Source: Acanthaster planci
Lineage: Eukaryota; Echinodermata; Asteroidea; Valvatida; Acanthasteridae
DNA length: 64,000 nt
NCBI RefSeq assembly: GCF_001949145.1
Contig: NW_019091364.1
Coordinates: 2,618,147 to 2,682,146 of the forward strand
Reading direction: 5' to 3'
Shown here: piece by piece, positions 58,201-64,000 of the stretch
How positions within the stretch are numbered: position 1 is the stretch's first letter
How the letters are laid out: every line of letters begins with the position of its first letter
Position numbers and translations under genes: made by a program
The notes under the pieces: generated by a model
Databases searched by the model: none
Seen by the model: only the letters and a program-made list of their open reading frames with translations
Told to the model about the DNA's origin: nothing

Positions 58201-61200
58201 CACAATCCACGGTGTACTGTCTTCTCTCAGCAGCTGGTTTTGAGCGATAGTGTAGTGACTTTGGGTGAAACATCCTGGCAGAGGTGATCACCCCTAAAAC
58301 GAGTTTAGATGCTTGTCACCATTTGGGAAAAAAATCCAGTACTTGAAGTACAAAGCAGAGAAACATAAATAACTTTCATTTTCTAAGTTACAGGATCGCC
58401 GTTGGGTTTTAGACCTCAACAGACTTCATTCATGGGTCGGCAAGTTTGAATTTTAAAGCCACGTGAACTCTCCATTTGAGAGTAAAAATAAAAATACCTC
58501 AGTGTTTTAAGCCAGATTTGGAGCAATTGAAAGGCAAATCTCAGAACGCATGGCAATCGTAAGATAGTCTGCTGCCCAAATCAGCAGTTTGAATACAATT
58601 TATAAAACAGAATCAGGGAGCAAGGTCGATAACGGCTTGCTCCCGAGATTACTACGTCTGTTGGACCCTCAAGTGTTACAAAGTACCCCCAAAGGTTTTG
58701 AGCCACAATACCTCCTTATGAGATTATTAGATTAAAGACACGGAAACTATGGTTCAGCTCACATGGGCAGTTTTTGGGCCCGTTTACTGGCCTCCAACCT
58801 CTGTTGAAAAGGAGCACTCCCAAGAACAATACCAGCAATACAGGATGGATTATGGAGCTTGTCTGACACCTCTAAAACGTCATTCTAATCAGTTTTAATA
58901 TCATTCTGTTAAATTGAAGGGAAATCCTCTGTATGTTGCTCTCAACTTTTGTCTGTGTACAGCTGCCATCAATGCATCATTTAATGGGTCTGAGGATTAC
59001 ACCACCATGCCGGCAACGACGGTCGCCTTCGACGACGAAGAATTCTGGCGGCGGCGAATGAGGGTCGTGCAGGGGTCAATCATGATAGCGTCTGTGGTGG
59101 AGGTATGAAAAACAACCTTACAGTTCCCAATCTTGAACGTTTCTGTGGTACATGTTTGTCTTGTGATTTATATTAAAAATGTTGCTGACAATTTTGTTGT
59201 TTTTTGAAATTTAACTAGCGTTACTTTTTATAACCCGAGTCCTACTAAATCTTTGAACCAGTTATAATCCTTGATCCAAGTTCTGAGAGTTGAGTCGACA
59301 AAAGCACCAAAAAAACTTCCATTTCCTGCCTCCTCTGTAAGTGTAAATAAAATTTTGTGATAACGTTTTAGGGAGTTGTCGTTTCTTTTTCTCCTGTTTC
59401 TTCTACTCTCAACTGGTTATTTTATAATGTTAAGACGAGAAATTTCACCCAGATGATACAAATATGCCCCACCTGCAGTGTCCATTCCGAGGCCTCCCCC
59501 GGTTTGCCCGCTTCTGATAACCGTAATTCCAACCTTGATGGACTCGTTCCTTCTCCAGGTGATTGTCGGTTTCACCGGTATCGTCGGGATCATGCTGCGA
59601 TTTATCGGACCGTTGACCATTGCCCCCACCATCACTCTGATTGGTTTGTCGTTGTTTGATGCCGCCATCAGCTTCAGCAGCGGGCACTGGGGCATTGCAT
59701 TCCTGTAAGTCCCCCAACCTCTCTCAGCAACTTTTTGTCCAGAGTAGTGGAGGATGTGTCGACATGTTAGAAGGTCATATTGAGGGGGAATGAAGTGTTA
59801 GAAACTTTTTGCGCCGAGCTCATTTGTCCATGTTGATTCTGCTGGGCCGGGTGATTTTTCATTTGTTTTCTGTTTTCAAAATTCTTTCAAATTCATAGCT
59901 TCATTTACTTGACGTTTACACCCACACAAATGACTGTGTGGCGGCTACTCTAGTCTTACAGATGACATCTATCGACCCTGGAGTATTTCAGCCAGACCTG
60001 CCGCCGTGTAAAAAGAGCCCAGATTGTGCGGTGTTATGTAATTTTCTTTTGTTCCCGAAACTGGCACAGTGCGCTGCTGATGTCTTTTCAATAGGGGCCA
60101 GATTAGCGTGCAGCAGTATTGTACCACAAAAAGTGGTATATTCTTTTAAAACAATAAAGGATTTCTTCCGCTATTGACAACCGAAAAGAGTTGGCAATTC
60201 CCAGAAGCTCGGTCTTTTGTTACAAGGTCCAGCTCTGTTGTCCAAGTTCAGGCAGCCCAGTGTTGCGTATAAAGAAAACGAATGCGAAACCGGGCTCCCC
60301 GGTGCGAAGTGGTTAGAGGTAGAAATGGTTTTTCACTTAACCTTCATCCAAGCGAGGGGGGAGAGGATCAGTGGGATGCTGGACACTGTCTTTTATAAAG
60401 AGGCATTCAAAGTGGACGGTATTGGACAATAAGGGACACTCTCCATTTTGCCCTGTATTTCTGATTTTCGGTGCTCATTCGTACAGGGCAGTGACTGAGT
60501 GTGCTTGTGGAGAAGGGCACACGTGGGGTGAGGGGATGGGCACTTGTTGCAAATTCTTGGAAGGGAGGGGTTTAAAATCTCCCTACCCCCCATGGATGCT
60601 GGCATGGTTTTGCCCTCTTACCGAAGAGTGCACCGGGTAATTTGACACGATTTGTACTTGGTTGGTTTCTTCGTTCTTTCATTTCTGTATCTTTCTTTCA
60701 TCTTTGTCGGAGGGTTGTCGGACAAATCTGTGATTCCATGCGGCTATTTTGTTTTACCGCGGTTGTAGGACCATAGCCTTGATGGCGCTGTTCTCTCAGT
60801 ACATCGCCCGGTTCACCCTCCCCTGTCTGGGCTTTTCCCGAGAGAAGAAATGCCACCGAGTCAGCTTTCCCCTCTTCAAGATGTTTCCTGTGAGTACCGA
60901 CAGTCTCTGTTCATTTGCACCATGATCCACCAAACTTTGGCTTTGTAGATTGTAACTCAAAAGGTTAGTTCTGGCCAGTGCCAGATCATCCAACAGGCAC
61001 TGGACGCAGGGTGTCTAGGGCCTATGGTAAATTAAGGTGGTGTGTGAAAAGTTTGAGGGCCTACGAAGTTGGACTCGTGATAGACACAATTACAGCAGTG
61101 GCAGTTTGAATTTAATTATTTTGATGGATGATGATTGTCTTTGTTTGTGAGACTTTTTTCTTTTTTCGGAGGCAATTTCTCTTCGGCATTTTGTATTTGG

Positions 61201-63780
61201 TGTGAGTCTCTTAAACTTTGCTGGGAATTTTTGCTGTGCTTGTTTCCAGGTGATCTTGTCAGTTCTGATAGCCTGGGCCTTCTCCGCCATCCTGACGGCG
61301 GCCAACGTGTTTCCCACAGACCCCGATGCCTACGGCTACAGCGCCCGCACCGATTTACGCATCGGGGTCTTGGAAGAGTCCGCCTGGGTCAAGATTCCTT
61401 ATCCCGGTAAGTCCTTCGAGAGCCCCCCAAAATTCTGTCAGCGTCAAGACTCCATGCCTTTGAACTTCTCATGTCCTTGGGAGAACCCTTCGAGAAGAAT
61501 CGAGGTTTCTCTTTCTTGCCCTGTCTGATTTTCCAAAAATCTGCTTGAATCATGATTTCTTATTCTAAAAGTCCTCCACTTACCTTGAAAGTAGCTGCTT
61601 TCAGTAAAGATTCCCAGTCTTGCATACTAAGTCTTGTTTGGCCTTGGGAAGAAAAGTCTTCCCGATTGAGATTCTCTGTCGTTGCTGTCTGCCTTCAAGA
61701 TAACCTTAGCCTGGTAAGACCTGTGCAGCATTGGGAAAAAGTGCAATACGTCAAAGTTCCTTGTCCAGTAAATCCTCCACTTTCCTAGAATCCCAGTGAG
61801 TACAATTAGTGAATTCTTTATTAGTTGCGTCCGAAACTGTGTGCTTCAAAATTCGTTTCATTTCAATTCAAGTCATTTTTTTGGCTAAAAGCTCTCTTAG
61901 TAGCTAGGATCATCATCATTATCAAATATTGTTGGGCATGTGCACGAAGTTGCATGTTCTTTTACTTTACATCCCTGGACAAAGATGCCGAGAAACTGGG
62001 ACAAGTTATTGCTGGCAAGCTCAGGTAGCACGGCACAAATTTACTGGATCACATCTCGGGCAAATGCATAAGCCGAGTACATTTGACATGAAAGAAAAGT
62101 TGCCCGTCAAATTTACTTGAGACTCCTGTGAATTTGTAATAAAAATGTATGATCCGATGTTACAAAATGATGGACGTGTTCGCTTTCGTGCCGAGTATAT
62201 GAACCGATGTCTAGATTGGAACTGTGAGTAATTTTTTGTTTGTGGTTGCCTTTCTTGCAGGTCAGTGGGGCGTGCCCACTGCCACCATCGCTGGCGTCTT
62301 CGGCATGCTGGCGGGTGTGCTGGCCTCCATCTTTGAGTCGGTCGGGGACTACTACGCCTGCGCCCGGCTTGCCGGAGCGCCCCCGCCCCCGGTCCACGCC
62401 ATCAACCGTGGCATCGGCATCGAGGGCCTGGGCTGCATCCTGGCCGGCGCGTTTGGGTCGGGGTCGGGAACGACTTCGTACGGGGAGAACATCGGAGCAC
62501 TGGGAATCACAAAGGTAGCAGCAGTGGCTCGAACTATGGCTTTCAAAGCACTATGTAATTAACACTGCCACAAAACACACAATGAAAAGTATGAGCCTCT
62601 TAAAAGTAAGAGCTGAATGTACATTTTGGGGTGAAACCCGACGCCGACCGCAGGCGACATTTCTTCAAACTTCAGCCTCCCATACAAATAGGTGAAATGA
62701 AAGAAGGTTATCGGATCCAATAACTGTAAACTGTGACCTTCAAAATCTATGTGAACGGAGTTATCCTTCACTACAGGGAGATCTGCTAGAGTTTGATCTT
62801 TCGAGCGCCAACAAGTCCCTGTATTTCGTGTCACCTGTGGTTCTTTTGCCCCACTAGGTTGGCAGTCGTCGGGCCATCCAGTACGGGGGCATGCTGATGA
62901 TCCTCATGGGGATGTTTGCCAAGTTTGGCGCCCTCTTTGTCACGATTCCAGACCCCATCATCGGCGGCATGTTCTGCGTTATGTTTGGTGAGTCGGCGCC
63001 TCCGACTGAGCAAGGGCTGTTCTGCTTCTGCACACTTTACGCCGCTTCGGGCGCAAACTACTTCTTGCACTTGGAAAAAGAAGCCTCAGGCTTATTTAAC
63101 AGATCTGTATCTGTGTGCTTGGCAGAATGGGTTACCAGCTAAATAAAGTGCCATTCCAAGTACATGTATTGTCCTTTAAACTGGTTCTCTGCACATCTGC
63201 AAAGCAAAAATTGCTTTGCCAAAAAAACCCAGTTACCAGCTGAACTGCCATGCACAGTGTAGCATTTTGAGTGACCGACTCTCAGCTCATGTCTGCTGTA
63301 GCACGTAAGTTTGCTCAGCAGAAGTAGAGGAACTGCTTTGGCGTGAAGTGGTTCTTTACTCTCGTATTGACTTCGATTCCCAGCCCCGTCTGCATTTTGG
63401 GATTGGGTTTTCAATGATCCCAACCACCTGATGCCGTGGATCCAAACCCCAGAATATAATCCTCTAGGGTTCCCCGCCCCCCCCCAGCAGTAAAATTATA
63501 ATGGCATACTATTCTTTGTCTCCTTTCAACAGATTTCTTCAGGCTCATGAGCCACAGTGCCTGGGGCGCTTTTGAGGATTCTTAGGCTTCTTACCAGAAA
63601 CGCTTAATGATATTCATGTGATGTTTATTTTGTTAGCAATGGTGGCAGCCGTGGGCATCTCCAACCTCCAGTTTGTTAACCTCAACAGCAGTCGCAATCT
63701 CTTTGTCATCGGCTTTTCCCTCATCATGGGCTTCATCATTCCAACGTGGGTCAGGGCTAACAGAGATTTCTTCAAAACAG
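37146..63780 (+). CDS. SLC23A: SLC23 family nucleobase/ascorbate transporter (11 coding exons, 3' end outside window)
   Basis: Membrane transporter of the NAT/SLC23 family, which in mammals takes up ascorbate with sodium (SLC23A1/A2) and in other lineages nucleobases (family knowledge). Eleven phase-consistent exons give 558 residues; about 60-100 more should follow the window. A hydrophilic N-terminus (1 to ~95) precedes IEDVPPWY and [20 protein letters not shown], close to human [20 protein letters not shown]. Later come [14 protein letters not shown], an extracellular loop with NAS and NGS sequons, [20 protein letters not shown]8 [12 protein letters not shown] (Glu408) and the family signature [10 protein letters not shown] (458-467). 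Human vitamin C transporters have PNIGVLGITK; Glu at the first position is the uracil-transporter state (UraA), so the substrate is uncertain. Introns 1-4 are 3-8 kb and repeat-rich. Confidence 0.93.
38855..39196. mobile_element. Foldback/MITE element, copy 1 (partly deleted)
   Basis: The left part, from tagccatttgtgagtt through aaatctggtacactgagt to ccagactaaagacaccgttg and gctatac, matches the left arm of 43298-43860. The right end actcgcaaaaggctta matches that element's right end, and the middle is shorter. Confidence 0.6.
40030..40370. repeat. Tandem array, 4 copies of an ~83-bp unit
   Basis: The marker gcaatcggtttgtag recurs at 40038, 40124, 40205 and 40288 (spacings 86, 81, 83). Each unit also has gaaatatgctagaacaacta. 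Copies differ by a few substitutions and small indels in an agaag run. Confidence 0.95.
41563..41802 (+). CDS. SLC23A: SLC23 coding exon 2: acidic N-terminus and start of TM1
   Basis: Encodes [20 protein letters not shown], an acidic and Glu-rich stretch, then [17 protein letters not shown], which matches human [17 protein letters not shown]. Acceptor ACCTACAG, donor TTCAG/GTGAGT; phase 0 at both ends. An in-frame ATG lies further upstream (41380) but would need read-through of the acceptor. Confidence 0.93.
41854..41912. repeat. 14-bp tandem array (tctctgtgagtact) next to a splice donor
   Basis: Four full units starting at 41854, 51 bases after the real donor. Each unit contains GTGAGT, identical to the authentic donor at 41803. 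Confidence 0.95.
42911..42939. repeat. ATAAT/ATG microsatellite
   Basis: A run of gataat and ataata units. Confidence 0.85.
43298..43860. mobile_element. Foldback/MITE element, most complete copy
   Basis: Outer ends aagccatttgtgag (left) and the inverse of ctcgcaaaaggctt (right) are followed by the shared block gaataaaatctggyacactgag. Inner arms of about 73 bp (43358-43431 and 43528-43602) are inverted and about 80% similar, sharing gctatacctcgtgatt. No open frame resembles a transposase, so it is non-autonomous. Confidence 0.7.
44300..44415. mobile_element. Foldback/MITE element, single-arm fragment
   Basis: Matches the left arm of 43298-43860 through ctggtacaacgag, aacgatatgaattct and gttgctatacctcgtgattc. 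The rest of the element is absent. Confidence 0.5.
46468..46996. repeat. ~530-bp imperfect palindrome
   Basis: Two arms of about 260 bp are inverted around a centre at tgcatgca (46728-46735). Matched blocks include ttgtcttcagagctcaac, catgccaagatgcaaattct, tagtggataaaccc/ggtttatccacta and ctccaaggaaaac with its inverse at the far end. Similarity is about 85% by eye, with a few small indels. The ends show no obvious target duplication. Confidence 0.85.
47684..47890. repeat. Duplicated pyrimidine-rich tract before SLC23 exon 3
   Basis: Two units 122 bases apart, each with gctttaagctttyatcc, a purine-containing gatgaggc block and a long C/T run. The second run feeds the acceptor at 47894; the first run lacks an equally good CAG. 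Confidence 0.8.
47895..48052 (+). CDS. SLC23A: SLC23 coding exon 3: TM1-TM2
   Basis: Encodes [20 protein letters not shown], an intervening polar stretch, and [20 protein letters not shown], matching human [20 protein letters not shown]. Acceptor CTGCAG, donor GTCAG/GTAAGT. Confidence 0.96.
48533..49516 (-). CDS. Antisense intronic open frame, 327 codons, unknown function
   Basis: An uninterrupted frame runs from ATG at 49516 to a stop at 48533, with an in-frame TAG a few codons upstream of the ATG. That length is unlikely by chance in AT-rich intronic DNA, but no domain was recognised. The product would be basic, with a hydrophobic patch ([14 protein letters not shown]) and scattered Cys, and has no signal peptide. 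A TGACGTCA palindrome overlaps codons 1-3. It may be a nested gene, part of a decayed mobile element, or chance. Confidence 0.2.
   Translation of the reverse strand: MTSHYYGHKVKETLGDEPYYDIESLDLFGALNIFFTLSILTVELKSQSDHLFINAKRSCQVSHDVGSNDRCPVKPFYVKAMQLILNCLIFQYTLVPQKIRARLFFRHLHLLSTYLSYFSRSNLMDLRIASSIKGMFRAAKKKWSTTDRRSNIDSANTNNIKTPHAALKCLRQASVLMGVRIGLGDDVFHCWQSFRKETLGTTCHASCSPRVISYKQLGEQQDRYVRWKRHTLVPWCYFHPGRTEEGECYIVRLGKISGDQSLISPLSLPRLGNCRVRTKMFCMKASDPSPELSNVTLGVREGSNTRSKGGLGVRHTRSTSTYSRVFS
52602..52743. mobile_element. Short MITE-like repeat with inverted ends
   Basis: Left end ttttcacgctacacc...gaacacgg is similar to the inverse of the right end (gttcacactacggc...aacacg). The interior has degenerate cgacccgtgttgag units. 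Too short to encode anything. Confidence 0.4.
55535..55644. repeat. 110-bp inverted repeat with 20-bp arms
   Basis: TTTGCATGGTAGCCATCTTG (55535-55554) is inverted at 55625-55644 with one mismatch. The loop is unique sequence. Confidence 0.75.
55848..55951 (+). CDS. SLC23A: SLC23 coding exon 4: half-helix and extracellular loop
   Basis: Encodes [20 protein letters not shown] then [15 protein letters not shown]. The [14 protein letters not shown] segment corresponds to the conserved TM3 region of NAT transporters (human LPLFQASAFAFLAP). Acceptor GATCCAG, donor CCCT/GTGAGT. Confidence 0.94.
57150..57356. repeat. CAAGTC-rich degenerate repeats
   Basis: A dozen or more CAAGTC, CACAAGTC or GAGTC units at irregular spacing, resembling 11981-12050. 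They lead directly into the regular 14-bp array. Confidence 0.6.
57357..57494. repeat. Minisatellite, 10 copies of a 14-bp unit (ggattgagtccagt)
   Basis: Ten ggattgagtc occurrences at exact 14-base spacing, almost without substitution except in the first and last units. Minus-strand translation gives a repeating [11 protein letters not shown] peptide that is an artefact of the repeat. Confidence 0.97.
58963..59102 (+). CDS. SLC23A: SLC23 coding exon 5: glycosylation loop and next TM
   Basis: Encodes [20 protein letters not shown] with two N-glycosylation sequons, then [20 protein letters not shown], matching human REIQGAIIMSSLIE. Acceptor GTACAG, donor GGAG/GTATGA. Confidence 0.93.
59559..59704 (+). 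CDS. SLC23A: SLC23 coding exon 6: TM5-TM6
   Basis: Encodes [40 protein letters not shown] and SGHWGIAF, matching human GPLTITPTVALIGLSGFQAA and KHWGIAML. Acceptor CTCCAG, donor TTCCT/GTAAGT. Confidence 0.96.
60769..60889 (+). CDS. SLC23A: SLC23 coding exon 7: TM and cytoplasmic loop
   Basis: Encodes [40 protein letters not shown], matching human LFSQYARNVKFPLP and LFKMFP. Acceptor TTGTAG, donor TTCCT/GTGAGT. Confidence 0.95.
61250..61406 (+). CDS. SLC23A: SLC23 coding exon 8: TM7
   Basis: Encodes [40 protein letters not shown] and [12 protein letters not shown], matching human FPPDSTKYGFYARTD and APWFKVPYP. Acceptor TTCCAG, donor CCCG/GTAAGT. Confidence 0.96.
62261..62514 (+). CDS. SLC23A: SLC23 coding exon 9: TM8-TM10 with substrate-site motifs
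   Basis: Encodes [55 protein letters not shown] and [15 protein letters not shown]. It carries both acidic positions that in UraA bind the base: Glu408 in TM8 and Glu458 in the signature motif. Acceptor CTTGCAG, donor CAAAG/GTAGCA. Confidence 0.97.
62858..62987 (+). CDS. SLC23A: SLC23 coding exon 10: TM11
   Basis: Encodes [43 protein letters not shown], matching human VGSRRVIQCGAALMLALGMI and FASLPDPVLGALFC. Acceptor CACTAG, donor TTTG/GTGAGT. Confidence 0.97.
63637..63780 (+). CDS. SLC23A: SLC23 coding exon 11: TM12-TM13
   Basis: Encodes [48 protein letters not shown], matching human [20 protein letters not shown]. Acceptor TTTGTTAG, donor AACAG/GTGAGT. It leaves one base of the next codon; the remaining exon or exons lie beyond the window. 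Confidence 0.96.
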
Positions 63781-64000
63781 GTGAGTGCGAGTAAAAGTAG
63801 GGGCGTGTCATCTCTAGAAATTATAGAGAACATTACAAAGGGTTGTTTGACCACTGTATTTACTAAAAAGGTGGAACCTTTGCATTTGTTACTGTGGTTG
63901 TGGACAGGAGACTTGAAATATTTCTGTAGCAAAGCGTAGAGACATTTGCCTCTGGGAACTTGAAAAAGATCTTGGCTGAACTTAGTCAAGGCCTTTTCCA

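Larger units (their letters stand above)
55952..58962 (+). other. SLC23 intron 4
   Basis: Contains CAAGTC-rich degenerate repeats (57150-57356) merging into a 14-bp array (57357-57494). The remainder holds no recognised gene. Confidence 0.6.

Overview
This is nuclear DNA from an animal, most likely a marine invertebrate; the species cannot be fixed from the window. All three genes are split by GT-AG introns with intact reading phases, coding exons are GC-richer than the AT-rich introns, there are no operons, and two runs of N mark scaffold gaps. The proteins are closest to animal families: one kinase with features of both vertebrate CDK12 and CDK13, one WDR24 and one SLC23 transporter. Non-coding DNA is loaded with the palindrome TACATGTA, small foldback repeats and non-LTR retrotransposon debris, as in several invertebrate deuterostome and mollusc genomes (general knowledge, not checked here).

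Layout. (1) 1-10674, minus strand: a CDK12/13 transcription-elongation kinase in seven coding exons, from an N-terminal RS domain (10674) to a low-complexity C-terminal tail (stop at 1562). One intron uses a GC donor, one acceptor is a tandem NAGNAG, and the last exon has a reading-frame break near 2590. Its third intron holds a 1.7-kb element with inverted ends. (2) 10675-17710: a head-to-head intergenic region with a GC-rich segment at 15.8-16.0 kb and simple and dispersed repeats, but no convincing gene. (3) 17711-27450, plus strand: WDR24, the RING/WD40 subunit of the GATOR2 complex that relieves inhibition of mTORC1; 17 coding exons give 788 residues, and only a short N-terminal exon is missing. 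(4) 27451-37100: WDR24 3' flank, a truncated non-LTR reverse transcriptase tail, tandem repeats, a 581-base gap and a possible promoter for the next gene. (5) 37146 to beyond the window end, plus strand: an SLC23 nucleobase/ascorbate transporter, eleven coding exons (558 residues) with the C-terminus outside the window. The first coding exon is only 81 bases. Its introns are large and hold most of the unusual repeats, including a ~530-bp palindrome, a clustered foldback family, several tandem arrays and a 327-codon antisense open frame of unknown status.

The three genes belong to unrelated pathways: Pol II CTD phosphorylation, amino-acid sensing upstream of mTORC1, and membrane uptake of a small anion or nucleobase. 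Nothing in the sequence suggests they work together. The observations most worth checking are the glutamate in the SLC23 signature motif (ENIG, as in the uracil transporter UraA, where human vitamin C transporters have PNIG), the CDK12 frame break, the twin 59-bp hairpin elements, the long palindrome and the antisense open frame.
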